A stretch of DNA of 64,000 nt from Paragyromitra xinjiangensis. Taxonomy: Eukaryota > Ascomycota > Pezizomycetes > Pezizales > Discinaceae. The notes under the pieces are model-generated. The model was not told the DNA's origin, searched no databases, and saw only the letters and a program-made list of their open reading frames with translations. Where the stretch lies: positions 1,488,001 through 1,552,000 of the forward strand of contig JBCAMK010000011.1 of the NCBI GenBank assembly GCA_038503065.1, read 5' to 3'. The position numbers and the translations under genes are program-made. Shown one piece after another: positions 28,158-39,243 of the stretch (its first letter is position 1; each line of letters begins with the position of its first letter).

Positions 28158-31100
28158 TTATGGCTTAGGCTGTTGGGGGTAGAGTCTATGAAAATCGGCA
28201 ACGGCTTCTGCGGCATTCCCCAATTCGTCTCCCGGTTCCCAAGAGTTTTCATCATCCGAATATCCCACCCATTTGACAAGGTAGAACATCCTAAAGCCAC
28301 GGCGGCGGCCACTTCCAGTAGGTCGTTTTTCGCTTCTGACTATATATTCCACCTCATACTCGAGTTGTCCTTCGATATCGTCTGGCGGCGGTCTGTCTTG
28401 ATTTCGTCCGGCCCGTATGCTGTGTCGGTAAGGTTCTAATAGAGAGACATGGAAGGTGGGGAATATTTTCCACCGTCCTCCAAGATCAAGGGTGCATGCT
28501 CTGGTTCCGACACGGGTAATGGGAAAGGGGCCATAGGATTTTGGTGCTAGTTTCCGAGTTGGACGCTTGGTTTTGATGTTACGTGCGTCCAGCATTACTA
28601 GATCGCCGACCTTGAATGAAGGTTCTTCTTGTCGCTTTTTATCGAAGTATTTGTTCATGGTTGCTCGAGTTGCTTTGAGGGAGGAAGTTGCGAAATCATT
28701 AACTGTTTGAAGCCAGTGGGCGTAAAGTTTGGATGCAGGGTTCTTGACTTCCCTGTCTACTGTGAAGGTGGTTCGTGGATGGAATCCGTGGTTTGCAAAG
28801 AAAGGACTGATGCCGGTTGCAGAGGCTTCTGCATTGTTGTACGCGAACTCCGCCAAAGGTAAAAGGTCATACCAGTCGTCCTGATCGTAATTAACAAAAT
28901 TTCTTAGGTAGGCTTCGAGTACTTGGTTGACTCGTTCGGTTTGTCCATCAGTCTGGGGGTGGAAGGCCGATGATTTGCTGGACTTGATCTCTAAAAGTTT
29001 GCATAGTGAGGTCCAGAATTCGCCAGTAAATTTTGCGTCTCGATCAGAAACTATCTCCTTCGGCAGTCCATGCAGCTTCCATACTTTATCCACAAACGCC
29101 TTCGCCACGTCACTTGCCGTTGCTCTTTCTTCTAATGGGATGAAATGCGCCATCTTGGTGAACCGGTCGACCACTACACAGATCTGGGTATATCCTCGGG
29201 ACTCAGGTAACTGGACAATGAAATCGGTTGATATCGACACCCATGGGGCGTACGGGGTCTCCAGCGGCTGCAGGAGACCATACTTCTTGTGACGAACTGA
29301 TTTGTTATGTTGACACGGGTCGCATGAACGGACATAATCCGTTATCCAGGCGGTCATTCGGGGCCAGTAAAAGTTTCTCTGGACTAGCTCAATTGTTTTG
29401 TCTATGCCGAAGTGCCCAGCGACTTTTGAGTCGTGTTCGTTCTCTAGGATCAATGTTTTTAATTCTTCATTGTCTGGTACCGTCAACCTGTTTTTCCAAA
29501 AGAGGAGTCCATCCTTCACTGTGTAATGTTGGAATTTCTTGTCTGTGCTGCCTTGCGTTACCGATTGAAGGACTTCCTTGTATCCTTCATCCAACTCTAC
29601 TTGCGAACTAACTTGCTCCAGGAAATCCGTGTCGAATTTTAGAACCTGAAGCGCGGTGAGGGAGGCTGTAGAAATGAGTAGCTCCTCAGGAGGTGTATTA
29701 GGATTAGAATTATAGTGGTGGTGGTTGCCATTGGAGGCCAGCTCCGAATAGCTCGTTTGTTTACCGTTTTCATAATTTACACCTGGGTCATCATCGTCTC
29801 TATGAATTAAGGATACGACAATTGACTTACTCGGGCGGCCAGTCATATCGAGCTGGCCGGTGCGGAACATAGCTTCAACAGGCTGTGTTGTATCCCCCTC
29901 CTTAGGGCGATACTCCGGACGCCTAGACAGTGCATCGGGCTTTCCTCCTGACGTTCCTGGTCGATAAATTATTTTAAAGTCGAATGACGACAAATATTCC
30001 GCCCATCTGGCCTGTCGACGATTGAGAATTCGGGTTTCCTTCATAAAGTACTCGAGATTCTTGTGGTCAGTGTAGACAATGGCCTGAAGTTTACTTCCCT
30101 CGAGGTAATGTCGCCATTCCTTAAAGGCGGTCACTATTGCTAGTAACTCCTTGTCGTGTACTTCATAATTCAATTCAGCTTTATTGAATTTTCGGGAGTG
30201 GAAAGCCACAGGGTGTAGCTTTTTATCGATAATTTGGGAGAGGACGCAGCCCAAGGCATAATCTGAGGCGTCGGTTTCAACGACAGTCTGGCGTTCCGGC
30301 GCGAAATGGCAAAGGATGGGGGCGGTCGTGAAGGCTACTTTAAGGTATTCGAAGGCGATCGCTTGTTTATCTCCCCAGTGGAATTGTTTGGGGTCGCCTT
30401 TGGTGAGCGAGGTCAGGGGACTGGCGACTTGCGAGAAGTTTTCGATGAAACGTCGGTAGAAATTGGCAAAACCGATAAAAACTTGTACGTCGCGAACGCT
30501 CTTCGGGGTTTCCCACGATAGGATTGATTCAACCTTTGCCAACGACATGGCCACACCTTTGTCTGAGATAATGTAGCCCAAGAATTCAACTTCCTTGGTA
30601 TGAAAGATACTCTTGTTTATGGCTACAGCTAGTCCCTCGTCTTGCAACCGCTGCAAGACTTTGGTTACCAGGACCTCATGTTCCTCCTGGGAGCTAGAGT
30701 AAATGAGGATATCATCGATGTAAACAACGACACCCTGGTCCAAGAATTCACGGAGAACCTGTTGCATCATATCTTGGAAGGAAGCTGGCGCGTTAGCCAA
30801 CCCGAAAGGCATAACGGTGTACTCAAAGTGGCCATAACGAGTGCGGAATGCAGTTTTCCACTCGTCTCCTTCTTTAATCCTGATCAGGTGAAAACCGTCC
30901 TTGAGGTCCAGTTTGGTGAAGACTTTGGCCCTGTTCACCCTATCACGGCTCGGACATTAGCGGCAGGGGGTACCGGTTCTTCACTGTTACCTTATTCAAG
31001 CCACGGTAGTCTACGCATGTCGTAGGCCTCCGTTTGGTTTCGGCGCGAACAATATGGGAGATCCTGCAGGTGACTTGCTGGGTCTGATTTTCCCTTCGGC

Positions 31101-31978
31101 CACCATCTTGTCCAAGTACTTACGGAGAACCTCGAGTTCCTTCTCCGAAAGCTTATATATTGGACCCCACGGGGCGGTTGTCCCGGGTTCGAGGTCGATC
31201 GCATGATCAAATGGCCTGTGCTCAGGTAGGCTTCGCTGGAGAGGGGTACCAAAAAGATCCACAAATCGGTGGTAGGGAGCCGGGAGCTGCTTGAGTAACT
31301 CTAATTCTTCTTCGACCGCGGTTACCATTCCGATTATCTTTGCATTTTCATCCAGCCCAAGCCATTCGTCATACTCGATATGATCGAACTCATTAAGAGG
31401 AGCCGTCGTCACCGAGCACTGGTCACAGCAACCAGGAGATTCGAACTTCCAGTTTGCGTGGTCGTAAGGGTTGCTCAACCGATGATCCGTCAACCACCAA
31501 CCCCCTGGCACTATTATGTCTAACCCAGCCTCGACAGGTCCAATCTCACACGCTATCGTGCTTGTATGATTATTGCCCATAATCATGGTAATACTATTAG
31601 TAAAGGCTTGTCCCGCGCCTGCCACAACTCCGCCTGCGAAGTTCTTCACTGCAACCGGGACGTCTCTTTTCACCTGTGGGACCGACCATTTTTCAACAAA
31701 CAAAGGAGACATGAGAAATACATTACTTCCAGAATCCAGCAAAACATTGGCCACTACCTTCCGGCCATTCAACACTAGGAAAACCTGGCCACGCGGCCTG
31801 ACGAACACTGTGGGTTCGACACACTTCTTTTTGTTGGAGGTTTCCGAGGAATCCGCCGTTTTGCGCTTTAAATTGTTTTTGGGTTTTTCGGTCTCCAGGA
31901 CAGAGACAATTCTATCTTCGATTTTCAGGCTTTCGAATGTTTGGTTAACGTCTGCTACTTCCTGAACAGGTAGTCGAC
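28158..31978 (-). pseudogene. Chromovirus pol: protease, RT, RNase H, integrase, chromodomain
   Basis: The pol frame is already open at the gag stop, in the -1 frame, so Gag-Pol probably needs a frameshift. Protease has LLDSGSNVFLM (about 31735). RT is split: KPNGGLR at 31020 loses one base, and about 70 bases later two more bases are missing near 30948. The original frame then resumes as a 926-residue open frame (30938-28158). That frame holds YIDDILIYS (residues 73-81), RNase H VETDASDYALG, an integrase HHCC finger ending CDPCQHNK, and integrase DDE landmarks STDFIV, SDRDAKF and DGQTERVN. A C-terminal chromodomain (EVEYIVRSEK..YLVKWVGYSDDENSWEP) identifies a chromovirus, whose chromodomain steers integration to particular chromatin (family knowledge). 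Confidence 0.93.
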
Positions 31979-34249
31979 TTAAGGAAAATCCCCCGACATT
32001 TCTTCGTCGGAGTCCATGTTGGTGTACAAGTTAATAGGGGTTTTGGAGCTCTGTCCTTTTGGAACAGAGACTCCGCTCACGGTCCTCTCCGCCGAAGACA
32101 CTGTTGCGGTCCTCGTCTTGGGCACTAACTTCATCCGCTTTTCTAAGGCTGTGGTGGCCTCCTCGTTGGGTTTGACCCACTTTCGTTTGCGAGTCAATTC
32201 AGCTGCCGAGACTGTTCTCGGTTCCTTCATGTCGCAAGTCTTCCAGTGGCACTCGGTGCGTCCGCAGCGGGTGCAGGCTTTTGCTTTTCGCCTTTTCTGG
32301 ATTAGATCCTCGGGGACGCCGTAGTGGAGCTTCTTCCAATCCGGTGGGCTTCCCTGAGTGTTAGTGGGTTTTTCCTCCTTGGGGGGCTTGTCCTTAGATG
32401 GTCCAGCACTGCCAGTGGACTCCTTCTTAAAGCGGCTATTGAAACCCTTCTCCCTACGACTTTCCTTTTTCTTTTCCTCCGCTTTCCCTCGGCTGTCTGT
32501 GGCCGGGAGTCCACGGTTCTCTAGTTTGACATGGTAATCAAACTCTTCTCTTGCCCTTCCAACCTCCCGCAACTGCTCTATCCACTGCTCATCGTCATAG
32601 ATTTTACCGAAGGGGAGCATCATCTCCCGGATCTTCACAGGGACCTTCGATTCCACCTTCATCCTCCACAAAATTCCTGTCATCCTGACCTTAAGGTTAA
32701 GACTACTCATCTTCAGTAGGTAGTCTTCGATGGTGGTGTAGGTGACCTTGTCCATAGCATGGACTGCGTCACGTTGTTCGTCCTGGGATCCGAAAATTTC
32801 GGTCATCTTTTCGACGAAGTTCACCCAGTACGAATATGCGGGGATACGGGCGTATCCTTCCGCTCCATCCATCTTGTTAGTATACATGATGACGTAGGGT
32901 CTAACCTTGGGTCCATCGCAACGCCCTGCTGCATAGTGGATTTTATACTCATCTGAGGTCCACATAAAGCTGTTTACCTTGAAGTAAACTTCGAGGCTTC
33001 GAATCCAGGTTTTCAGGTCCTGGTTGGTGGCAGCGGTGAACTTTTCTGGTTCGCTGATAGGGATTTTGTGATGTCTGGCGCCACTAGGAGCGGCTGCGTA
33101 ATAGTGGTTGTGGACCGCTGGGCCTTGTGGGTCCACTGGGGGAGGTGGAGGTTGGTGATTGGGGGCAGGGGTTTGGCTTATACTACGCCGTCTCTGGTTT
33201 TCTTCCCAGGCTAGTTTTCCGGTGGCTAAGCGTCTTCTATCCTCACGCATTCTGGCTATCATGGCTGCTTGTTCGGCTGGACTTAGTCCTACCACAACAT
33301 CTCCTCCGGCTTGCGAACTGTGAGAACTTGCTGGTGCAATGGGAACCCATGGGGATCTCGGTGGTCCTCGTCCTCCGTTCCCTTGGGTCCCTGATGGACC
33401 TGCGGTAGTTTGGGGTTCCCGATCCTTTCCTTTCTCACTCCTTGTGAGACGTCGGGTTGCTTCCGCCGGGTGGGAGTCGTCCCGTTGTGAGCGAGCACGT
33501 TGAGCTTCACTGATTCTGCTGTCAATGACGTCGACGAGGGTAGTAGTGAGGTATTCGTCCACTTTTCGCTGGGTATGAGCAATCTCTGCATCCAGCCCGT
33601 GCTTGACCTGCTCGGTGACTCTACGGTGTTCCTGTTCACGTTGTTCAAAATGGGTGGCAACGCTTGCGAGACGTTGGATGTTTCGGATTTCCATCTCATC
33701 GATTGCCTCTTGAGCCGCTACCTCAAGACCTTGGACACGTCCAAGCATCTCGGTTAACTCGCCATCGGCGTATTGGTAGCCCTGCTCGATGTTCCTCTGA
33801 ACCTCGGCTAACTGAATGTAGAGCGCTTGATTCTCTTCGCTAAGAGCCTCCACTCCTACACTAAAGCCTACTGCTGCTTGGTCTTGTCTTTCGACTATGA
33901 ACTCGAATGCTGCTTGGATTGCGTGCATGACCTCCACCTGACGTGGGGAGTCGTTTATGGTCAACCGTGGAATCTCCGTAGCTCCTTCGATTTGGATCGG
34001 CCGGCTGGCTGATCCTTGGTCGATGGTTGGGCGGGGGAGAGTGTTCCAAAGGCCTGTCAGACCTGGACGCGTACGGCTGTGGCTTCGGAAGCCGACATAT
34101 GAAGTGTTATGGCGTGGCTGATTGCGACGCTGTGAGGATGTGATACTTGCTACTCGGCCAGTTGACCTAGTAGTAAGTTGATGACGGGGGTCTCCGTCTT
34201 GGAGAATGTCAAGGTGGTCTGACATCTCCGTATCGTGGTGACTACTCAT
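31979..34249 (-). CDS. Chromovirus gag
   Basis: An intact 756-residue frame. It has a disordered N-terminus, a coiled-coil stretch (about 115-250, with EENQALYIQLAEVQRNIEQG), an Arg/Pro-rich linker and a capsid-like domain (about 395-560, EPEKFTAATNQDLKTWIRSLE through YLLKMSSLNLKVRMTG). A Lys-rich region follows, then a short knuckle-like motif CTRCGRTECHWKTC near 670. The motif departs from canonical CX2CX4HX4C spacing. Forms the particle and packages RNA (family role). Starts at 34249, 44 bases after the 5' LTR. Confidence 0.9.
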   Translation of the reverse strand: MSSHHDTEMSDHLDILQDGDPRHQLTTRSTGRVASITSSQRRNQPRHNTSYVGFRSHSRTRPGLTGLWNTLPRPTIDQGSASRPIQIEGATEIPRLTINDSPRQVEVMHAIQAAFEFIVERQDQAAVGFSVGVEALSEENQALYIQLAEVQRNIEQGYQYADGELTEMLGRVQGLEVAAQEAIDEMEIRNIQRLASVATHFEQREQEHRRVTEQVKHGLDAEIAHTQRKVDEYLTTTLVDVIDSRISEAQRARSQRDDSHPAEATRRLTRSEKGKDREPQTTAGPSGTQGNGGRGPPRSPWVPIAPASSHSSQAGGDVVVGLSPAEQAAMIARMREDRRRLATGKLAWEENQRRRSISQTPAPNHQPPPPPVDPQGPAVHNHYYAAAPSGARHHKIPISEPEKFTAATNQDLKTWIRSLEVYFKVNSFMWTSDEYKIHYAAGRCDGPKVRPYVIMYTNKMDGAEGYARIPAYSYWVNFVEKMTEIFGSQDEQRDAVHAMDKVTYTTIEDYLLKMSSLNLKVRMTGILWRMKVESKVPVKIREMMLPFGKIYDDEQWIEQLREVGRAREEFDYHVKLENRGLPATDSRGKAEEKKKESRREKGFNSRFKKESTGSAGPSKDKPPKEEKPTNTQGSPPDWKKLHYGVPEDLIQKRRKAKACTRCGRTECHWKTCDMKEPRTVSAAELTRKRKWVKPNEEATTALEKRMKLVPKTRTATVSSAERTVSGVSVPKGQSSKTPINLYTNMDSDEEMSGDFP

Positions 34250-34269
34250 GGTGTCGAGTGTATCCTCGG

Positions 34270-34289
34270 TATTGATATGCCTATCAATA
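34270..34289 (-). promoter_or_regulatory. Hairpin at the chromovirus primer-binding position
   Basis: Immediately after the 5' LTR (three bases in) lies a perfect 8-bp palindrome, TATTGATA / TATCAATA, with a 4-nt loop. There is no TGG start as expected for a tRNA-primed site. The minus-strand word ATATTGATA is complementary to TATCAATAT inside the LTR (around 27213-27223 and the matching 5' LTR position). This fits Tf1/sushi-like self-priming (inference). Confidence 0.45.
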
Positions 34290-34292
34290 TAC

Positions 34293-35323
34293 TGTAAGAC
34301 CGGTACTTCGCACCACTACTGAATTCTAAGCGAAGCTTTAGATAGCTCTCTAGACTCTGTAACTCGACCGGCTACTATCCGTAGCACAATACCCGAGCGC
34401 ACGTCCTGACAACTTCTTATGAACCGCACAAAGGCAACGATAGTTTAAGCGAGATAAGGGTCGGGGCTGTTCCGTTGAAAGAACTTTCTCAATAGGAAGG
34501 ACACGAGTGTTGAAGCGCGAAGCTATGCTAAACAACTCGATACGATGGAGAATTTATCACGGAACAAAGTATGTTGGTAACAAAATAATATTGATAAGGC
34601 TCGTTCTTCCTCGATGATGATCGACTCAGAATTGACGTCCAATGCAAGAGTATTTATATCCCGTCCTCTTTACTACTGTGTGTTCTTTGTAGCTTGGGTC
34701 GACGGACTAAACTATCTACTATTACAATTTGAACTAACTCGCTTATCCATTTATCCGACATCCTATCGGCGAAGCCGATATCTCCAACTTCCGACGCTTA
34801 CCCCTCGTTCAGTAATCTTCGGATCGCCGTGGCGATGATACGGTTGCGACGGTTGCGTTCGCCCGATCGAGTAGGTGGTTACACGATATCGTTTTGTTGC
34901 GACAGCTGGTGTTTGGAGCCCCGTAGCGCGGGCAGGAGACCTCTGATGACTAATCCGAATAGCCCACGTGACTCGGCGCCCCAAGTTGCCCTATGAAGAC
35001 CTCTCATACATACCCTCCGGGTCACGTTCCGCGGGAAGGGCGCCGTTGACGACCAAAGGGTTACTTTTAGTCTCCGGGACGCGGATATTTTGCGGGTGTC
35101 CCCCCTTCTCGATCTACTCGCTGCTGAAGGCAGGGTAACGGCCGGGTAACCGGGGAAGGCAGGGTAACTGCCTGGGAATAGGCTGGGAAGGCCAATATCG
35201 CAACAGGCAGCCACAGAGGGGTCCAACGAAGACGGGAAGGTGACCATGTGGAAGGTAGGGTAACTCCCTACGTAGGTAGGGTAACAGGGAGACCACTGCA
35301 CGCCTATAGCCATAGGTATAACA
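34293..35323 (-). repeat. Chromovirus 5' LTR
   Basis: Same ends as the 3' LTR. Relative to it, GTGCGGCTCGAT is replaced by GGCGAAGCCGAT near 34765, and a few bases are missing near 34846. Several GGTAACT/GGGTAAC words near its plus-strand right end are part of the LTR. Confidence 0.93.
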
Positions 35324-35328
35324 AATGA

Positions 35329-36608
35329 GCTCTGCTTGCAAAGAACCTCCCAGGTAACGTCTTGATTCCGTTTATTTGACTCCCGCTGATATGCCTCCTA
35401 GACTCGCTTCGATCCACTGCTTCAGCTTCCTCTGCTTCCGCCTAAGCGAGCTCTATATGCTGATCGATTCGCTGCAGCAGCCTCCGCTGCCTGTGCCTTC
35501 TGGTCGATCCGCTGCCTGAGCTTCCGCTGCCTCCTGGAGGTCGTCGATCCGCTGCCTGAGCTTCCTCCACCTCCGCCATATGGTCGATCCGCTGCCTGAG
35601 CTTCCGCTGCCTCCTGGGGGTCGTTGATCCGCTGCCTGAGCTTCCTCCGCCTCCGCCATATGGCCAATTCGCTGCCTGAGCTTCTGCCGCCTCAGCCAAT
35701 TGATCGATTCGCTGCCTGCGCCATATGGTCGATTCGCTGCCTGAGCTTCCACCGCCTCCTGGAGTTCGTCGATTCGCTGCCTTAGCTTCCGCCGCCTCCT
35801 GGAGGTCGTCAATTCGCTGCCTGAGCTTCCTCCGCCTCCACCAATTGGTCAATTCGCTGCTGCAGCCTCCGCTGCCTCCGCCAATTGGTCAATTCGCTGC
35901 TGCAGCCTCCGCTGCCTCCGCCAATTGGTCAATTCGCTGCTGCAGCCTCCGCTGCCTCCGCCATATGGTCAATTCGCTGCCTGAGCTTCTGCCGCCTCCG
36001 CCAATTGATCGATTCGCTGCTGCAGCCTCTGCAGCCTCTGCCATATGGTCGATCCGCTGCCTGACCTTCCGCCGCCTCCTGGAGGTCGTCAATTCACTGC
36101 CTGAGCTTCCTGCGCCTCCGCCATATGGTCGATCCGCTGCCTGAGCTTCTGCCATATGGTCGATTCGCTGCCTGAGCTTCCGCTGCCTGCGCCACATGGT
36201 CAATTTGATGCTCAACCCCCCCCCTACCCATAGAGTACGAAAAACAGATACATGTACATATAGAACTATATATAGATCCATAGAAATAATAGAACGATTG
36301 TAAACAAGCATATGGTGCCAGGCCAGGTGAAAACTCCCAAACTAGACCATAGGGCGACCTGCTGAAAATGTGATTCTGTGGGCGCGCTGCTCTCCCCCCG
36401 CTGTCCTCCAGACGCTCATCAACCCTCCGTGGTCGCCCAGAGAATAGCCTCCTGAACCTAGGGCGCCCCCATGCCGACCTCTGGTAAGCTGTCGCCCAGA
36501 CGTGAAGAGCAAATTTTACAGCCTGAGGGAGGGCTATATTCCGCCCAGACCGCCTGGGGCGCCTGATGCATTGGGCGGACCGGGCGACAATCCGTTTTTT
36601 TGCTGATG
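35329..36608. repeat. E3 right arm with 39-42-bp coiled-coil-coding-like repeat
   Basis: From about 35400 to 36210 a unit such as GTCGATCCGCTGCCTGAGCT plus CCGCCTCC and CATATG/CAATTG recurs about every 39-42 bases. Because unit lengths are near multiples of three, all minus-strand frames stay open as RKLRQRIDxLxEAAEAQAA-type repeats. No start, stop or flanking coding sequence argues for a real gene. 36230-36608 is the GGGCG-rich subterminal part. Confidence 0.6.
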
Positions 36609-36610
36609 TC

Positions 36611-37199
36611 TTCAGATAGCGAAGTGTGCATTTAGCAGCTGTTAGATGCATTTTGAGAAGTCGAACGTTGTACCTGCTGAGCACGGTAACGCTGTAGGAG
36701 ATGTCTGGTCTAGTTCCTAGAGCAGCGTACATCAAGGATCCTACGATAGATAGATAGAGCTTGCGATCAACCTCGATATCCTCACAGATTGCGTTATCGA
36801 GATGGACGTTCGGATCCATAGGGCTTAGGGCATCATGTGTGGTAGTGATATCAAATCTTTCTATGATGGTGTTGATATAAAGCTGTTGCCTGAGGGTGAT
36901 ATATGCTTCGTTTTGATCAATCTCGAGTCCTATAAATCTTCTGGCTAGTCCAAGATCCGTCATTTTGTACTTGGTACGTAGTAGGTGTTTGATTCGGTCC
37001 CCGGCTGATCGATCAGCGGAGGTATAGAAGATTAGTATATCGTCAACATAGAGCAATAATAATACTCCAAGCATGAGATATAGATTGGGATCTGTATCTG
37101 ATTGACTGAAGCTGATCTGTAGTAGGAAAGCGTTGATTTCTTCGTACCATAGCCTTGGCACTTGCTTTAGTCCGTATAGGGCTTTTAGTAATCTTACAA
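36611..37199 (-). pseudogene. copia RT, C-terminal half
   Basis: It continues the RT from 37449 once the 245-bp MITE is removed (SGMIVRLLKALYGLKQ spans the joint). It shows ALYGLKQ, YVDDILIF (about 37040), GLARRFIGLEI, SLMYAALGTRPDISYSV and ends in the CTLRYLK helix where E3 is inserted. Confidence 0.88.
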
Positions 37200-37201
37200 T
37201 C

Positions 37202-37446
37202 CATCAGCAAGAACAAAAAATGACCTATTTGAAATTAGGATCATGTTCTTACCTCTGTGACCTATTTGGCTCCTATTTGGACCTCTGTGGCCTCTGTGGC
37301 CTCTGCAGAGGAAAATATCAAAATTTCCTCGGAAACCTCCACAGAGGAATGTTGACCTCTGCAGAGGCCACAGAGGCCAAATAGGAGCCAAATAGGCCAC
37401 AGAGGTCAAATAGGCCACAGAGGAATGTTGTTTGTTTTTGCTGATG
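37202..37446. mobile_element. 245-bp CATCAGC-type MITE in copia RT
   Basis: The ends CATCAGCAAGAACAAA and TTTGTTTTTGCTGATG are inverted, and TC flanks both sides (37200-37201, 37447-37448). The interior is built from CCTCTGTGG/CCACAGAGG and CCTATTTGG/CCAAATAGG words arranged nearly palindromically, so the RNA or single strand could fold into a long hairpin. No coding capacity. Its excision restores the RT frame exactly. Confidence 0.9.
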
Positions 37447-37448
37447 TC

Positions 37449-38415
37449 ATCCCACTCTTCATTCTCAGATCAATTGATTCCATGCCTGAGGGTAATGTCA
37501 TATAGATGTTCTCGCGATCTATATCAGGGTTCAAGAAGGCGGTGACAACGTCCATATGGTCAATGGTCCATCGGTATTGAGCAGCAAGGGATAGGAGGAG
37601 TCGGAACGTTGTAAGCTTAGAGACTGGAACATATGTTTCGTCAAAATCGGTGCCTGGTACTTGCTGAAAACCATGTATGACTAATCGTGCTTTATATCTG
37701 GTGGATCCGTCGGGGTTACATTTAGTCTTGTATACCCATCTACTCCCTATCGGATTGGTCTCAAAAGGGATCTTTATAGGAGAGGATTGATTGGATATGA
37801 CAGAGTCTAAGTTTGATAGAGGTTCTCCTTCGAAGGCCTGAAAAGTGTGGTTTGCTAATAGAGATTTCCATTCTTCCACAGTAGCTGCATGCCATTGTAC
37901 CTGATTTGGTCCTGTCATGGCTTCAGCATATGAAGTTGGGTCTGCGCTTAGATATGTTGATTCTTGGAATGTGTCTGGTCTATTTCCATCATCGGGATCA
38001 GCAATAGTTGTTGCGGCTAAGGCTTCTGATAACATAGCAGATACCCAACGCTCCGAGGGAGCTTCCTCACCCCCTGTTTGGTTTGCTATGTTGATAGTCT
38101 GAGAGTTACCACACTTGCATGCTTGACTGAGGGATCGGCGTGAGCAATAAGGGACTAATAGATACAGTATTTGTTAGCTTTAATAGATATCGTACGGGAG
38201 GAAGTTTTAAGATAGGAATATCAATGCTGTGACTCGCGGGCCAGTCATAGGCTGAGGCTATCATCTGTATGACCTCTTCTTACAGGAGTACGTACTATCT
38301 TCGCCTTCTGGCGGGATCCCATCATCGGTGTCAACACCGGGATCATCATCATCATCAGTAGGGAAGCAAACTTCCTCATTAAGTCACTCAAGGAATGCTT
38401 CAGCATCACCCATTG
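37449..38415 (-). pseudogene. copia integrase tail and RT N-terminal half
   Basis: After removal of E2 the frame passes from EEDAFHA into TMGDAEAFLE, then meets a TGA. Acidic DDDDD-type linker sequence follows. RT proper is open from about 38035: YAEAMTGP..QWHAATVEEWKSL, SRWVYKTKCNPDGSTRYKARLV, FDETYVPVSKLTTFR, DVVTAFLN. It ends at the MITE. Stops near 38380 and 38270 are lesions. Confidence 0.85.
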
Positions 38416-38417
38416 TA

Positions 38418-39110
38418 CATCAGCAAAACCGATTCTCGGCTCCCGGGCACTCCTGGACCCTCATGGACAGCGCGGACCGGATGGAGGCAAGTGCCAGTCC
38501 ATGGAACAGGCATATCCTGTGGATCGTGGCACACGGACCCAGTACTTCACCGCACAGACCCCGGACCCCTGTGGACCACTTCATGGTCCTCCTGGACCGT
38601 CGTGGACCTTCACCCCTTCTTCTTGGACCACCGTGGTGCTCCTGTAGCATCTGTTGCTCTTCCTAGATCAAAAACCATTCTTTGGGGACCGCTCTGGACA
38701 AGTGACTCCTTCTCCCTGGGATACTGTACCCCAATCGATAACTTCCGGACCGTAGGGTCTGTCTCTTTGATCCCTGGGACCGCATCCCATCGTTCCTCAA
38801 TCCCTTCGAGTTCCTGGTTTTCTGCTCGTTTTTCCTGGATCGATGATCTCCAGCTCCAAAGACTCCTGATAAAGCTTCGCATCTTCCCGGATCGATGATC
38901 TCCAGCTCCAAGGACTCCTCATAAAGCTATGCATCTTCCCGGATCGCCTTGTACTTTACGTGTATCTTCGCGGACCCCTCTCCTAGATTTCCGGACCATC
39001 CGCGAAACCACGCACAATGACGGACCCTTCTGGTTTTGACACCGAGGTTCAGGCTTGGTTTGACTTTTGGACCGTACGTTTCTATTAAAATACTCCGCCT
39101 ATAATACAAA
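38418..39110. repeat. E2 left terminal repeat and subterminal zone
   Basis: After the terminal repeat come dense GGACC/GGTCC/TGGACC words through about 38780. A tandem duplication of about 54 bp follows at about 38850-38940 (GGATCGATGATCTCCAGCTC twice). No gene is supported. Confidence 0.6.
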
Positions 39111-39243
39111 ATGACCCTAATACGCGCATATTCCGACACCGTTGCCTCCGTCTATTATTATTCGCTTACAAGATATATCACTCAGGCCCCTCCACTACCC
39201 ATTATTGCCTACCCTATCAGTACACTAATTCGTACATGGACCC

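Larger units (their letters stand above)
26920..35323 (-). mobile_element. Ty3/gypsy chromovirus, full length, recent
   Basis: An 8,404-bp element on the minus strand. LTRs at 34293-35323 (5') and 26920-27952 (3') differ at only a few places over about 1,030 bp, implying recent insertion. It is flanked by the 5-bp duplication AATGA (26915-26919 and 35324-35328). The order is gag, then protease-RT-RNase H-integrase-chromodomain in a -1 frame relative to gag. Two small deletions break pol near 31020 and 30948, so this copy is probably defective despite its youth. Confidence 0.95.
26410..36608. mobile_element. E3: CATCAGC-type element carrying a chromovirus
   Basis: The left end is CATCAGC plus an A-run at 26410 and the right end a T-run plus GCTGATG at 36608. 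Both are flanked by TC (26408-26409, 36609-36610). Excluding the Ty3 element (26920-35323) it is about 1.8 kb and has no transposase. Its ends are full of GGGCG/CGCCC words (GTCGCCCC near 26428, TCGCCCAG near 36372 and 36492, CCGGGCGACA near 36585). It holds a Leu/Ala-type coding-like tandem repeat at 35400-36210. It lies in the copia frame between RT and RNase H and is probably non-autonomous. Confidence 0.85.

Noticed and set aside
31979..31995. Canonical slippery heptamer for Gag-Pol frameshifting
   Set aside because: The pol frame is -1 relative to gag at the gag stop, but no X XXY YYZ heptamer in the right phase was found there, so no site is annotated.
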